Shown: positions 1 through 10,992 of the stretch, in pieces | How the letters are laid out: the number at the start of each line of letters is the position of its first letter | Position numbering within the stretch: position 1 is the first letter of the stretch | Program-made: the position numbers and the translations under genes | Notes under the pieces: generated by a model | Told to the model about the DNA's origin: nothing | Seen by the model: only the letters and a program-made list of their open reading frames with translations | Database searches by the model: none | Origin: Microbacterium sp. NIBRBAC000506063 | Lineage (GTDB): Bacteria; Actinomycetota; Actinomycetes; Actinomycetales; Microbacteriaceae | DNA length: 64,000 bases | Direction: 5' to 3' | Assembly (NCBI RefSeq): GCF_017968845.1 | Contig: NZ_CP072877.1 | Location: 124,001 to 188,000 of the forward strand

Positions 1-392
1 AGATCGACCGCGGCGTCCAGCTCTACGCCGGTCTCGTCGCGATCGGTGACGTGGACGACAAGGGCATGCGCACGGTCATGACCACGCTCAACGGCCAGCT
101 GCGCCCCGTCTCGGTGCGCGACGAGGCCGTCGCCGTCGACAGCGTCGAGGTGGAGAAGGCCGACACCTCGGTGCCCGGTCAGATCGCCGCCCCGTTCTCC
201 GGCGTCGTCACGCTCAAGACCGAGGTCGGAGCCCGGGTGCGCGCCGGCGAACCGATCGCCTCGATCGAGGCGATGAAGATGGAGGCGGCCATCACCGCAT
301 CCGTCGACGGGGTCGTCGAGCGCCTCGCGATCGGCCCGACCCAGCAGGTCGACGCCGGTGATCTTTTGGTCGTGATCCGCCCGGCACACTAA
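1..392 (+). CDS. pyc: Pyruvate carboxylase, C-terminal end with biotin carrier domain (partial)
   Basis: Only about the last 130 codons lie in the window; the frame is open from base 3 and stops at TAA 390-392. The final ~75 residues are a biotinyl carrier domain with IEAMKMEA; the Lys codon at 275-277 is the expected biotinylation site. The preceding segment (GMRTVMTTLNGQLRPVS) resembles the linker that joins the carboxyltransferase domain to the carrier domain in single-chain pyruvate carboxylase, which argues against a free BCCP subunit. The enzyme makes oxaloacetate from pyruvate, bicarbonate and ATP in the cytosol. The next gene starts 37 bp downstream on the same strand. Confidence 0.85.
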   Translation, partial: IDRGVQLYAGLVAIGDVDDKGMRTVMTTLNGQLRPVSVRDEAVAVDSVEVEKADTSVPGQIAAPFSGVVTLKTEVGARVRAGEPIASIEAMKMEAAITASVDGVVERLAIGPTQQVDAGDLLVVIRPAH

Positions 393-429
393 CCTTGACC
401 GGTCAGCACGATCGAGAAAGTCAGGTGGC

Positions 430-2064
430 ATGAGCGGCAAGAAGGACGACGCGCATACAGAGGACGAGTCCCTGGGTGTGCTCGACGAGGCTGCGTCGGT
501 CGACACCATGGGCATCGGCATCCTCGGCGGCACGGCGCAGGTCAGCGTCTCGCTGCCGATGACGGACGACGACTCCGATGACGATGTCGTCGACGACGAC
601 GCCGTGGTCGGGGAACTCCTCGACGGCAGCTCCGAGGACGCGGCTGCGGGGGAGATCAGCGCTGCGTCCGGGGAGGACTCCGACGTCGCGGAGGCGGATC
701 CCGCAGAGCCCGTCGACTCCACGGCGGCCTTCGCCGACGACTCCGTCATCGTGATCGAGGTCGCACCGGAGCCCGAGCCGGAGATCGCGCCGGAGGTCGT
801 CGTGGAGACCCCGATCGAGGAGTCGCCCGAGGAGTCGCCCGAGGCGGAGGCCGCCTTCGACGACGACATCGTCAACCTCGACGAGATCGAGATCGATGAG
901 CCGGAGCTCGACCGGACCGCACCCGACGACACCGCAACGGATGTCGGCGCCGCCGACGGCGTCGCATCCGCCGAGGACGAGGAAGAAGACCCTCCTGTGA
1001 ACGCATCCAAGGACGACAAGGCCGTCGAGACGGCTCGTCTGGCATCCGATTCCGCCCGAGTCGCGCCGCGCACGGACGTGACGCTCACCTCCAAGCGGCT
1101 GGGCGAGCTGAGCGAGCCCTCTCGCGAGTCGGCGGACCTGCTCACCTCCGACCGTCTGCTGGAGCCGAGCCATCGCGCCAAGCCCGAGCCCGAGGGCGCC
1201 TGGCCGCACTTCCTGTACACGGTCTCGGGCCGCCTCATCAACATCGGTGACAGCAAGCCGGCCCGTGCCCGCAAACAGCTCTCGGCGCGCATCGCCGGAA
1301 GCCTCCCCGGCGGCGCACGTTTCGTGGCCGTGCTCTCCCGCAAGGGCGGCGTGGGCAAGACGACCGTGACCACCCTCCTGGGGATGGCGCTGGCCGACGC
1401 CCGCGACGACCGCATCGTCGCCGTCGACGCGAATCCCGATCGGGGCACGCTCGCCGACCGCATCGCCCACCAGGGCACGAAGTCGGTGCGGGAGCTGGCC
1501 CGCATCAGCGAAGAGGTGCACGGCTACCAGGACATCTCGGCAATCGTCGGCCGCGACGCCACGCGCCTGGACGTCATCGCCTCGGATGCCGACCCCCACA
1601 TCGCCGAGGCCTTCGGCGACGTCGACTACCGCCGTGTCGCCGAGGTCGCCGCGCACTACTACTCCGTCGTCCTCACCGACACGGGGACCGGCATCGTGCA
1701 CTCGGTGATGACCGAGACGCTCGACCAGGCCGACCAGGTCGTGATCGTCGCCGGGCTCAGCGTCGACGAGGCGCGTCTGGCCTCGGAGACCCTCACCTGG
1801 CTGGAGACCAACGACCGCGCCGATCTCGCCCGTGATGCGATCGTCGTGCTCAACAAGGCGGTGCCGGGCAAGCCCATCGTCCAGGAGGACGAGCTGGAGA
1901 AGCACTTCGCCTCGCGCGTGCGCCACGTCGTGCGCATGCCCTACGACCCGCAGATCGCCGCCGGCGGCGAGATCGCCTTCGCCGAGCTGCAGCCGGAGAC
2001 CCGGCAGGCGGCCCGGAGCCTCGCCGCGCTCGTCGTCGAGAGCCTGCGCGCCCGGTCGGCCTGA
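430..2064 (+). CDS. ParA/MinD-like ATPase with long acidic N-terminal region
   Basis: 544 residues. Residues 1 to about 190 are very rich in Asp, Glu, Ala and Pro and probably disordered; about 190-280 is a charged linker. A deviant Walker A motif, KGGVGKTT, lies at residues 305-312, preceded by a beta strand (FVAVLSR) and followed by [11 protein letters not shown], the usual switch region of MinD/ParA ATPases. LTDTGTG is the Walker B-like segment. The C-terminal 250 residues are therefore a deviant-Walker ATPase of the kind that positions chromosomes, division sites or secretion machines. The cargo is unknown: no parB or parS is seen nearby, so this is unlikely to be the chromosomal ParA. 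ATG start, and the TGA overlaps the def start codon. EspI/Flp-type MinD-like proteins are alternative relatives. Confidence 0.75.
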   Translation: MSGKKDDAHTEDESLGVLDEAASVDTMGIGILGGTAQVSVSLPMTDDDSDDDVVDDDAVVGELLDGSSEDAAAGEISAASGEDSDVAEADPAEPVDSTAAFADDSVIVIEVAPEPEPEIAPEVVVETPIEESPEESPEAEAAFDDDIVNLDEIEIDEPELDRTAPDDTATDVGAADGVASAEDEEEDPPVNASKDDKAVETARLASDSARVAPRTDVTLTSKRLGELSEPSRESADLLTSDRLLEPSHRAKPEPEGAWPHFLYTVSGRLINIGDSKPARARKQLSARIAGSLPGGARFVAVLSRKGGVGKTTVTTLLGMALADARDDRIVAVDANPDRGTLADRIAHQGTKSVRELARISEEVHGYQDISAIVGRDATRLDVIASDADPHIAEAFGDVDYRRVAEVAAHYYSVVLTDTGTGIVHSVMTETLDQADQVVIVAGLSVDEARLASETLTWLETNDRADLARDAIVVLNKAVPGKPIVQEDELEKHFASRVRHVVRMPYDPQIAAGGEIAFAELQPETRQAARSLAALVVESLRARSA

Positions 2065-2555
2065 TGACGGTTCGCGAGATCCGGCTCTTCGGCGACCCCG
2101 TGCTGCGCACGGTCTGCACGCCGATCGGCGACATCGACGACGGCGTGCGCGCCCTCGTGCAGGACCTGCTCGACAGCGTGGAGCTGCCGGGGCGTGCCGG
2201 GGTGGCCGCCCCGCAGATCGGCGTCGCGCTGCGGGCGTTCAGCTACAACATCGACGGCGACATCGGCTACGTGCTCAACCCGGAGCTCGTCGAGGTGCGG
2301 GGCGACCCCGTCCCGACCGGCGAGGGGTGCCTTTCGGTGCCCGGGCTCTGGCACGACGCGCTCCGGCATCCCTGGGCGCGGGTGGAGGGCATCGACCTCG
2401 ACGGGAACCCGGTCGTCCTCGAGGGCGAAGGGCTGCTCGCCCAGGCGCTGCAGCACGAGACCGACCACCTCGACGGCAAGGTCTACCTCTCGCGCCTGGC
2501 GCCGGAGACGCGCCGCCAGGCGATGCGCGAGGTGCGCGAGAGCAGCTGGTTCTGA
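2064..2555 (+). CDS. def: Peptide deformylase
   Basis: 163 residues; removes the formyl group from the N-terminal Met of nascent proteins using a bound metal. The three family motifs are present in order: GVAAPQIG near residue 45, EGCLSVPG near 86 (Cys metal ligand) and QHETDHLDG near 130 (two His ligands and catalytic Glu). The ATG overlaps the TGA of the ATPase gene (TGATG), suggesting coupled translation. The frame is intact. A strong hairpin follows at 2643-2679, separating it from the converging acyl-CoA ligase gene. Confidence 0.95.
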   Translation: MTVREIRLFGDPVLRTVCTPIGDIDDGVRALVQDLLDSVELPGRAGVAAPQIGVALRAFSYNIDGDIGYVLNPELVEVRGDPVPTGEGCLSVPGLWHDALRHPWARVEGIDLDGNPVVLEGEGLLAQALQHETDHLDGKVYLSRLAPETRRQAMREVRESSWF

Positions 2556-2603
2556 TATGGCCCGGGGTCACCGCTGCGAAGCAGCGTTGAGGCGGGAACA
2601 TAT

Positions 2604-2646
2604 CAACGTTGAGCGAGCCCGCGCGCGGCGCGAGCGAGTCGAAACG
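2604..2646. repeat. Dispersed intergenic repeat, copy 1 (CAACGTTGAGCGAG...CGAGTCGAAACG type)
   Basis: Begins CAACGTTGAGCGAG, ends CGAGTCGAAACG, with a GC-rich centre. A second copy with the same ends and a different centre lies at 41783-41825, also just after a stop codon (pyrD). The ends are partly complementary, so the unit can fold. It resembles REP-like intergenic elements; function unknown. Confidence 0.55.
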
Positions 2647-2679
2647 GCCTGGCGTCTCTGCGGTTGACGCCAGGCCGTT
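2643..2679. terminator. Bidirectional hairpin between def and the acyl-CoA ligase gene
   Basis: Perfect 14-bp inverted repeat AACGGCCTGGCGTC (2643-2656) and GACGCCAGGCCGTT (2666-2679) with a 9-nt loop, between two converging genes. The stem starts with AA and ends with TT, so it can act on both strands, although no long T run follows. Confidence 0.65.
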
Positions 2680-2693
2680 CTCAGACTCGAAGC

Positions 2694-4516
2694 TCAGCCG
2701 ACCGGCGTGTTCGTGGTCGTGACCGGCTCGCTGTAGATCGCCTCGATCTCGTCGGCGAAGTCGTCGAGGATGACGCCGCGCTTGATCGACATCTTTGGCG
2801 TCAGGTGACCCGAGGCCTCCGTCCACTCGGTGTCGAGGATCGTGAACTTGCGGATCGACTCGGCGCGCGAAACGGCCTTGTTGGCCCGGTCGATCGCCGT
2901 CTGGATCTCGTCTCGCACAGCCGCGTGCGTCGCGGCATCCGACAGCGACAGGTCTTCGGGCAGACCGTTGTTGGCCAGCCAGGTCGGCAGCATCTCGCTG
3001 TCGAGAGTCACCAGTGCCGAGATGAACGGCTTCTGGTCGCCCACGACGACGATCTGGCTGACGATCGGGTTCGCGCGCACCGGATCCTCGAGCACGGCCG
3101 GGGCGACGTTCTTGCCGCCGGCGGTGACGATGATCTCCTTCTTGCGGCCGGTGACCGTGAGGAAGCCCTCGGAGTCGATCGTGCCGATGTCGCCGGTCTT
3201 GAACCACTCGCCGTCGAAGGCCTCGGCGGTGGCCTCGGGGTTGCGCCAGTACTCCTTGAAGACGTTGATGCCGCGGACCTCGATCTCGCCGTCTTCGGCG
3301 ATGCGGATGCCGACGCCGGGGATCGCGGGCCCGACGGTGCCGATCTTCGACTTGTCGGCGAGGTTCACCGTCGCCGGCGCCGTCGTCTCGGTCAGGCCGT
3401 AGCCCTCGAGGATGTGGACGCCGAGGCTGTGGAAGAAGTGGCCGAGACGCGGGCCGAGGGAGCAGAGCCCGAGACGGCGTAGCGGACGTTCCCGCCCATG
3501 GCCGTGCGGAGCTTGCTGTAGACGAGCTTGTCGAACAGCCCGAACTTGATCTTCATGCCCAGCGGGATCTTCTCGCCGTCCTGCAGGCGGCGCGAATGCT
3601 CGATGGCGACGGACGCGGCGGCGCGGAAGATCTTGCCCTTGCCTCCGGCCTCGGCCTTCTGCTCGGCCGAGTTGTAGACCTTCTCGAACACGCGGGGTAC
3701 GGCCAACAGGAAGGTCGGCTTGAACGAGCCGAGCGCCTGCAGCAGTTGCTTGGTGTCGGGCTGGTGCCCGGTGCGGACGCCGGCGTGGATGTTCAGGATC
3801 GAGATGAAGCGCGCGAAGACGTGTGCGGTCGTGATGAACAGCACCGTCGAGGCGCCCGGCATCGAGACGACGACGTCGAGGGCCTTGGCCGAGTTGCGCA
3901 CGAGCTCGACGAAGTTGCTGTGCGTGAGCACGCATCCCTTCGGGCGGCCGGTGGAGCCGGAGGTGTAGATGAGGGTCGCGATGTCGGAGCCGATCGCGAG
4001 ATTGCGGCGGCGCTCGATCTCGGCGTCGTCGACGTCGGCGCCCTGCGCGGTGAGCGTGCTCAGCGCGTCGAGGTGCATCTGCCAGACCTCGCGCACGAGC
4101 GGGAGTTCACTGCGGACCTCGTCGACGCGGGCGTTGTGCTCGGCGGACTCGACGATGAGCGCGATGGCCCGGAGTCCTCCATGATCCACTGGATCTGCGC
4201 GGGCGAGCTCGTCTCGTAGATCGGCACCATGACCGCGCCGGCATAGAAGAGCGCGAAGTCGACGAGGCTCCACTCGTAGGTGGTGCGGGCGATGAAGCCG
4301 ACCTTGTCGCCGGGCTGGATGCCGGCGGCGGCGAATCCCTTGGCCAGGGCGATCACGGCGGTCTGGAAGTCGGCCGCGCTCACGTCGCGCCACCCTCGCC
4401 TCGGGCACGGAGAACAGAGCCAGGTTCGGCGTCTTCTCCACGCGCTGGACCAGCAGATCGGTGATGTTCGCCTCGGGATCGGCGGGCACGATCGCGGGGA
4501 TGTCAAATTGGGACAC
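2694..4516 (-). CDS. Long-chain fatty-acid-CoA ligase (AMP-forming)
   Basis: About 608 residues. Activates fatty acids to acyl-CoA via an acyl-adenylate. Seen in the sequence: YTSGSTGRPKG (AMP-binding P-loop), GYGLTET (A5-type motif), WFKTGDIG (adenosine-binding Asp) and GRKKEIIVTAGGKNVAP (hinge). Start is GTG at 4516 with GGAG five bases upstream; the stop is at 2694-2696. The frame is lost near 4390 (two bases), 4165 and 3460, each repaired by adding G/C, so the gene is probably intact. Corresponds in context to M. tuberculosis fadD15. A divergent acyltransferase starts at 4703, which suggests a joint role in lipid synthesis. Confidence 0.88.
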
Positions 4517-4689
4517 GGCAACTCCTTCGGTACCGGACAGTGCGGTAATTCCTCCGAGTCTAAGGCACAGGGCGTCACTGCGACGGTCGTTTTTGGGATC
4601 CAGTCGCACTGATTCTGAGACCCAGACGCAGTCGGATGCCGCAGTCTCCGGCCCGCCGGACAGCACCCTGTGCCGGGGCGGTCGAGGGC

Positions 4690-4695
4690 TAGAAT
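4690..4695 (+). promoter_or_regulatory. -10 element TAGAAT for the acyltransferase gene, probably leaderless
   Basis: TAGAAT ends 7 nt before the GTG start at 4703, placing the transcription start on or next to the start codon. No Shine-Dalgarno sequence would fit in such a leader. Confidence 0.5.
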
Positions 4696-4702
4696 CACGA
4701 GG

Positions 4703-5390
4703 GTGTTCTACTGGTTGATGAAGTACGTCGTGATCGGCCCGGTGGTCAAGGCGATCTTCCGGCCGTGGATCGTCGGGCGCGGGCACGTCCCTCCGAAGGC
4801 GCCGCGATCCTCGCGAGCAACCACCTCTCCTTCGTCGACTCGATCTTCCTCCCGCTCATGATCGATCGTCCGGTCTCGTTCCTCGCCAAGAGCGACTACT
4901 TCACCGGGAAAGGGCTCAAGGGGTGGGCCACACGTGTGTTCTTCAAGGCGACCGGACAGCTTCCTATCGACCGCTCCGGCGGCAAGGCCTCGGAGGCCTC
5001 GCTGAACACCGGCCTGCAGGTGCTCGGGCGCGGCGACCTTCTCGGCATCTACCCGGAGGGCACCCGCAGCCCCGACGGCAAGCTCTACCGGGGCCGGACG
5101 GGCATCGCGCGCATGGCGCTGGAGGCGAAGGTGCCGGTGGTCCGCTGGTCATGGTCGACACCGACACGATGATGCCGATCGGAACGCGGATGCCGCGCAT
5201 CGTCCGCGTCGGCATCGTCATCGGGGAGCCGCTGGACTTCTCCCGCTACGAGGGGATGGAGAACGACCGCTACATCCTCCGTTCGGTCACCGACGAGATC
5301 ATGGTCGCCCTCCAGCGGCTGGGGGAGCAGGAGTACGACGACGTCTACGCCTCTACCGTGAAAGACCGGCTCCCGGCGCGGCGCGGCTGA
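4703..5390 (+). CDS. 1-acyl-sn-glycerol-3-phosphate acyltransferase family protein (PlsC-like)
   Basis: About 229 residues. Transfers an acyl chain to a lysophospholipid or related acceptor at the membrane. The acyltransferase motifs are visible: NHLSFVDS (NHxxxxD, catalytic His and Asp) near residue 38, and IYPEGTRSPDGKLYRGRTG (acceptor-phosphate binding, EGTRS). An N-terminal hydrophobic segment (YVVIGPVVKAIF) precedes the catalytic domain. GTG start at 4703 fits the -10 hexamer directly upstream; an in-frame ATG (4718-4720) is a weaker alternative. Frame is lost at about 4793 and 5143, both in C runs. The same family member sits near aroG in M. tuberculosis (Rv2182c), supporting the assignment. 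Confidence 0.85.
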
Positions 5391-5461
5391 GCACTCGCGT
5401 GCCGCGGCCGGCGCTGCGGCACCCGCTCGTCACCGGGGTCTTCGGACCTCGCCGACCGCAC

Positions 5462-5467
5462 TAAGCT
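5462..5467 (+). promoter_or_regulatory. -10 element TAAGCT for the DAHP synthase gene
   Basis: TAAGCT ends 6 nt before the ATG at 5474. The spacing matches the leaderless pattern seen at several other genes here; GGAG at 5468-5471 is too close to the ATG to be a useful ribosome binding site. Confidence 0.45.
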
Positions 5468-5473
5468 GGAGTA

Positions 5474-6809
<1,336 letters not shown>

Positions 6810-6818
6810 GCGCGGACG

Positions 6819-6838
6819 ACGGATGCCGCGGCATCCGT
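6819..6838. terminator. 20-bp perfect palindrome between converging aroG and kinase genes
   Basis: ACGGATGCC followed by GC and GGCATCCGT, a perfect palindrome just after the aroG stop and before the end of the kinase gene. It is built from the genome-wide word GGATGCC/GGCATCC. Terminator function is inferred from position only; there is no T run. Confidence 0.4.
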
Positions 6839-6920
6839 CTGGCTGCCCGTCGTCTCGGTCGAGAAGCGCGCAGCCGCTGCTGAAGGGCGATTCGTCGTTC
6901 TCGCGGTGGGACGCTGCCGA

Positions 6921-8861
6921 TCAGCCTACGGCGATGACCCGCACCTCGGTGCCGCGCACACGCCACTCGCCGGCGGGGGATCGGTGCGCTGCACCGAGAA
7001 GATGTCCCAGAAGAACTCGGGCACGAGGGTCGTCGGTCGGAAGCCGAGACCCGTGAGCGTGTCCATGGCGTTGCGGACCGACCCGTCGCTGAGATCGGGG
7101 ATCTCGATGGGCGCGGGGCCGTCCGACACGATGAGCCGCACCGTCTCGCCCGGGCGCCAGTTGCCCTCGCTGCTGCGGTCGGCGATGCCGATGACGCGGT
7201 CCGCGGCGACCGACTCGTGATGGCGGCGGGTCAGCTCGTCGTCCACGTCGAGGCCGCTCTGCTCGAGCACCCGTGTGGCGTCCGGCACAGAGAGCCCGCT
7301 GACGTCGGGCACGGGACCGACCGACACCAACAGGGTGGCCGAGTCGCCGTCGTAGAGCTCGCAGCCGTCGTTGCAGCGGTAGGAGTCCGCACCGGATGCC
7401 GGATGAATGGTCGCGCGGGCGACGGCGTCGCGCGCGGTCTGGTCGGAGAAGATGGACTCGTCGTCGTCGACGGTCACGCCGAGCGACTCCAGCTGCGCGC
7501 GGACCTCGGCCGCATCCCGACCACGGAGCGCCTCGACCCTGTGCAGCTGCGGTCCGAGGGAGACGAACACGGTCACGAGCTCGTTCGCCTCGAGCCGCTC
7601 GCCCTCCTCGGGGTCGGAGCGGATGACGACGCCCTCGGCGACCTCACGGGTATGCTCGCCCTCTTCGGCGGCACGCAGCCCCACCTCGGCGAGGACGTCT
7701 TCGGCTTCCTCGAAGCTGCTGAGGCCGGCCAGCGGCGGAACCGCGATGAGCGCTCCGGGACCGGAGCCGAACCACCAGCCGGCGCCGCCGGCGAGCACGG
7801 CCAGCAGCAGCACGAGCGCGAGCAGCCAACCGCCGCGGGAACGGCGGCGGCGGGTGCGTCGTCGAAGACGGGAGGCGTTGTCCTCCTGCCGCTCGACGGT
7901 GACGGTCGGCGCGGTGGAGGCCAACGTCCCGGGGAGCACCTTCGTGATGTCGACCGAGTCGCTGAACGCCTTCGTCGTCGCGGGCGGCGCGATCGGGGGA
8001 GCAGTCAGCGGACTGATGCCGAGTTCGCGCTCGATCTGGCGCAGACGGTCGAGCATCTCCTTGGCGTCGCGCGGGCGCTCGTCGGGCGTCTTCTCGGTCG
8101 CCCACAGCACGAGCTCGTCGAGAGGCTCGGGAATCGACGGGTTCCGGATGCTGGGACGGGGCACCGATTCTGTCGCATGCTGGAAGGCGATCTGCATGGG
8201 CTGCTCGCCCTTGTAGGGCTGCTCGCCGGTGAGCATCTCGTAGAGCATGATGCCGAGGGCGTAGATGTCGCTGCGGGCATCTGCGGTGCCGCGGGTGACG
8301 AGCTCGGGGCGAGATAGGCGATCGTGCCCAGCAACTGCTGCCCGGTGGCGGTGTTCGCGGTGGAGGCGCGCGCCAGGCCGAAGTCGCCGATCTTGATGCG
8401 CCCGTCTTCGGCGAGCAGGACGTTCTCGGGCTTCACATCGCGATGGACGATCCCGGCCTTGTGCGCGGCGACGAGGCCGGAGAGCACGGCATCCATGATC
8501 GTCACCGCCTGTTCGAGCGTGAGCCGCCGCTGCTCGCGCAGGAGTTCTCGCAGGGTGATGCCGGGAAGGTACTCCATGACGAGGTAGGCGAGCTCGCCGT
8601 CCTGCCCCTGGTCGTAGACGTTGACGACGTTCGGATCCGCCAGGCGCGCGGCGGCGCGGGCCTCCTGGATGAAGCGGCTCTGGAAGACCGAATCGTCGCT
8701 CAGATGCCCGTGCATCACCTTGAGCGCGACACGGCGCTCCAGGCGCAGGTCGGTGGCGACGTACACGGTGGCCATCCCGCCCGGGCGATGCGCGCGCGCA
8801 CCCGGTAGCGGCCGTCAACAAGCTGCCCGATGAGAGGGTCGGCCTGCTGATTCGAAGTCAC
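6921..8861 (-). CDS. pknL: Serine/threonine protein kinase with four PASTA domains (PknL/PknB-like)
   Basis: About 647 residues. Residues ~15-275 are a eukaryote-like kinase: glycine loop IARGGMATVY, VALKVM (catalytic Lys), HRDVKPENV (catalytic Asp), DFGLA, and APELV. A basic juxtamembrane stretch ([11 protein letters not shown]) leads to one membrane helix (WLLALVLLLAVLAGGAGWWF), then about four PASTA repeats outside the cell, which in this family bind peptidoglycan fragments. GTG start at 8861. Frame is lost near 8779, 8311 and 6976. Named PknL-like because an Rv2175c homologue, the known PknL substrate in mycobacteria, and idsA are close by; M. tuberculosis PknL itself lacks PASTA repeats, so PknB-type is an alternative. 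Confidence 0.88.
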
Positions 8862-8867
8862 ATCGCG

Positions 8868-8873
8868 AGTCTA
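8868..8873 (-). promoter_or_regulatory. -10 element TAGACT for the kinase gene, probably leaderless
   Basis: On the minus strand TAGACT is followed by 6 nt and the GTG start at 8861. It lies in the 73-bp gap after the LysM gene, so the kinase can be transcribed independently. Confidence 0.45.
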
Positions 8874-8934
8874 TGGAGAAACCGCGAACCTGCAGGGGAG
8901 GCGCACCCCTGAAGGCGCGAGATTCCGCCGTGTT

Positions 8935-10518
8935 TCAGCCGTGGAGGGCGAGCCACTGATAGGCCTGTGTCTCCCACTGGCCGTACCGGTCGGGGAAGGC
9001 CGAGATCTGCACCCGCTGTGCGGCGACAGTGAAGGCCATCGACTCCCAGCCGGCGATGTCGAGCAGCCCGCGGGTCTTGCCCGCGTTCGGGTTGCCCGGA
9101 CCGCCGTAGAAGGCCCGGATGCTGCGGTCCCGGTCCATGATCTGCTCCGGTGTTCCCCAGCCCGTGCTCGGACGCTGCTGGAACAGGCCGAGCGAGTCGC
9201 GGTCGCCATAGTCGAGGTTGCGCATCGAGGACTCCACCATGGCTGCGGCCAGGGCGATGGCGATGCCGCGCTCGGAGACACCGAGTTCGCGGCCGATCCG
9301 GATGATGAGCTGGGCGTTGTCGATCTGCGCACCGCTGAGCGTCGCCGTCCGCTGCGGAGGGCTCGCGCTGCCTGCCGGCGCGCCGGAGGATCCGGAGGAC
9401 GAACCCGACGACGAGCCGGAGGACGATCCCGACGACGATCCCGACGACGTGCCGCCGGGGATGGTGAGCTTCTGGCCGACGTAGATGATGGCGTTGCTGC
9501 CGATCTTGTTGGCGGTGAGGATCGCGTTGACGGTCGTGCCGTACTTCCGGGCGATGTCGTAGACGGTGTCGCCGCGGACGACAGTGTGCGTCTTCGCCGA
9601 GGCGGAGGTCTTCGGTGCGGAGGTCGATGTCTTGCTGGACGAGCTGCTGGATGAGGACGTGGTCGAGGTCGTCCCTGGGATGGTGAGCTTCTGGCCGACA
9701 CGGATGAGCGCGTTGCTGCCGATCTTGTTGGCGGTGAGGATGGCCTTGACAGTGCTGCCGTACTTCTTCGCGATCGCGTAGACGGTGTCGCCGCGGACGA
9801 CGGTGTGCGTCTTCGCCGAGGCGGAGGTCTTCGGTGCCGAGGTCGAGGTCTTGCTGGACGAGCTGCTGGATGAGTTGCTCGACGAAGACGTGGTCGAGGT
9901 CGTCCCCGGGATGGTGAGCTTCTGTCCCGGGAATATGAGCGCGTTGCCGCCGATCTTGTTGGCGGTGAGGATGGCGCTGACTGTGCTGCCGTATTTCTTC
10001 GCGATCGCGTAGACGGTGTCGCCGCGGACGACGGTGTGCGTCTTGGCCGTAGCCGTCTTCGATGCGGGTGGCGTGCTCTGCGTCGCGGAGGTGCCGCCTG
10101 CCGCGGCCGCTGACGAGGGAGGCGCGGTCAGACGCACGGTCTGTCCGGGGTAGACCACGCTGCGCCAGCCGAGGGTGTTCCAGTCGAGTACATCGGCGGT
10201 CGCGAGGCCGAAGCGCGAGGCGATCCCCGAGATCGTGTCGCCGCTGCGCACCGTGTAGGTCGTCGGCCGTGCGGATGCCGACTGGGCGATGTTCTCGGAC
10301 GCCATACTCACGTACGACGATGTCGCGGGCACAGCCGCTCGCATGGCGGCCAGCTGTGCCACAGTCGGCACGCTGGGCACCGATGCATGGTGCCGGACAG
10401 GCTCGGTCTCGGCCGCGGCCGACGTGGGAATCAGCGTTGCGGCGAGTGTGCCGATCACGGCGATCGGTGCAGGAACGGCGCGTCGCAACAGGCTTCGGGT
10501 TGGATTGTGGTGTATCAA
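8935..10518 (-). CDS. Secreted LysM-repeat cell-wall protein with lysozyme-like C-terminal domain
   Basis: 527 residues from TTG at 10518, chosen because AGAGGGGG sits 6-7 nt upstream; a longer ATG start at 10551 is possible. N-terminal signal peptide (RRAVPAPIAVIGTLAATL, then SAAAE). Four LysM domains follow: one divergent (YTVRSGDTISGIA) and three nearly identical (THTVVRGDTVYAIAKKYG ... GQKLTIPG), joined by Ser/Thr linkers. A (GSSS)n linker leads to a ~130-residue C-terminal domain with AAMVESSMRNL and SLGLFQQRPS, typical of transglycosylase/lysozyme-like folds where the Glu is the likely catalyst. It probably binds and trims peptidoglycan. Frame is intact despite the repeats. Confidence 0.8.
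   Translation of the reverse strand: MIHHNPTRSLLRRAVPAPIAVIGTLAATLIPTSAAAETEPVRHHASVPSVPTVAQLAAMRAAVPATSSYVSMASENIAQSASARPTTYTVRSGDTISGIASRFGLATADVLDWNTLGWRSVVYPGQTVRLTAPPSSAAAAGGTSATQSTPPASKTATAKTHTVVRGDTVYAIAKKYGSTVSAILTANKIGGNALIFPGQKLTIPGTTSTTSSSSNSSSSSSSKTSTSAPKTSASAKTHTVVRGDTVYAIAKKYGSTVKAILTANKIGSNALIRVGQKLTIPGTTSTTSSSSSSSSKTSTSAPKTSASAKTHTVVRGDTVYDIARKYGTTVNAILTANKIGSNAIIYVGQKLTIPGGTSSGSSSGSSSGSSSGSSSGSSGAPAGSASPPQRTATLSGAQIDNAQLIIRIGRELGVSERGIAIALAAAMVESSMRNLDYGDRDSLGLFQQRPSTGWGTPEQIMDRDRSIRAFYGGPGNPNAGKTRGLLDIAGWESMAFTVAAQRVQISAFPDRYGQWETQAYQWLALHG
9453..10045 (-). repeat. Three near-identical LysM-coding tandem units
   Basis: Units of about 219-231 bp encode the LysM domain plus its Ser/Thr linker. 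Blocks such as ACGGTGTCGCCGCGGACGAC and CTTCTGGCCGAC recur at matching positions with only a few differences. The length variation is in the serine codons of the linker. Such high DNA identity makes the copy number prone to change by recombination and to assembly collapse. Confidence 0.8.
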
Positions 10519-10633
10519 GATCGCCCCCTCTGACCCTGAACACGGTGTCACGAAAGTAAATTCAAGTCAATAAGAGTGACTCAAGTGGCTGGTGTGAATA
10601 GCGCTGTCGATCACGACCTGAGATAGTTGCTAG

Positions 10634-10984
10634 GTGGCTGAGCAAGAACTTCCGACCGTGCCCACGCAGTGGCTGACCATGCCCGAGCTGATCGAGATCC
10701 TCGGCGAATCGCAAGGGCGCGTGCGCCGTCTGCTGGCCGAGAGGTATCTGGTCGGCTCCCGGCGCAACGGCCCGCTCACCGTGCCCTCCGTCTTCATCGT
10801 CGGCGGGCGTCCGCTCGCCTCGCTGCGCGGGACGGTGATCGCCCTCCAGGACGCCGGCTTCGATGATGACGAGCTCATCGACTGGCTGCTGACCGCCGAG
10901 GAGTCCCTGGGGCGTGCGCCCATAGAGGCGCTCCTCGCGGGGCACAAGAGCGAGGTGCGGCGCGTCGCGCGTGCTCTGGCATGA
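10634..10984 (+). CDS. Rv2175c family DNA-binding protein
   Basis: 116 residues, GTG start at 10634. The N-terminal half is a winged helix-turn-helix (WLTMPELIEILGESQGRVRR, then LVGSRRNGPLTVP), and the C-terminal half is an alpha-helical domain (LRGTVIALQDAGFDDDELIDWLL). This matches the small actinobacterial family typified by M. tuberculosis Rv2175c, a DNA-binding protein phosphorylated by PknL. Its position next to a PASTA kinase and idsA repeats the mycobacterial arrangement and supports the call. Upstream GATAGT ends 7 nt before the start, compatible with a leaderless mRNA. It converges with idsA, with an 8-bp gap. Confidence 0.85.
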   Translation: MAEQELPTVPTQWLTMPELIEILGESQGRVRRLLAERYLVGSRRNGPLTVPSVFIVGGRPLASLRGTVIALQDAGFDDDELIDWLLTAEESLGRAPIEALLAGHKSEVRRVARALA

Positions 10985-10992
10985 TCCGCCGC

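Noticed and set aside
421..1926. Long open frame on the minus strand opposite the ParA-like gene (and similar ones opposite dnaE, hisD and rpsA)
   Set aside because: These are shadows caused by high G+C: rich in Arg, His, Gly and Val, with no motif, no ribosome binding site, and the plus-strand proteins have clear family motifs over the same bases.
9453..10045. Direct repeats read as a CRISPR array
   Set aside because: The units are ~220 bp, in frame, and encode LysM domains; there are no unique spacers and no cas genes.
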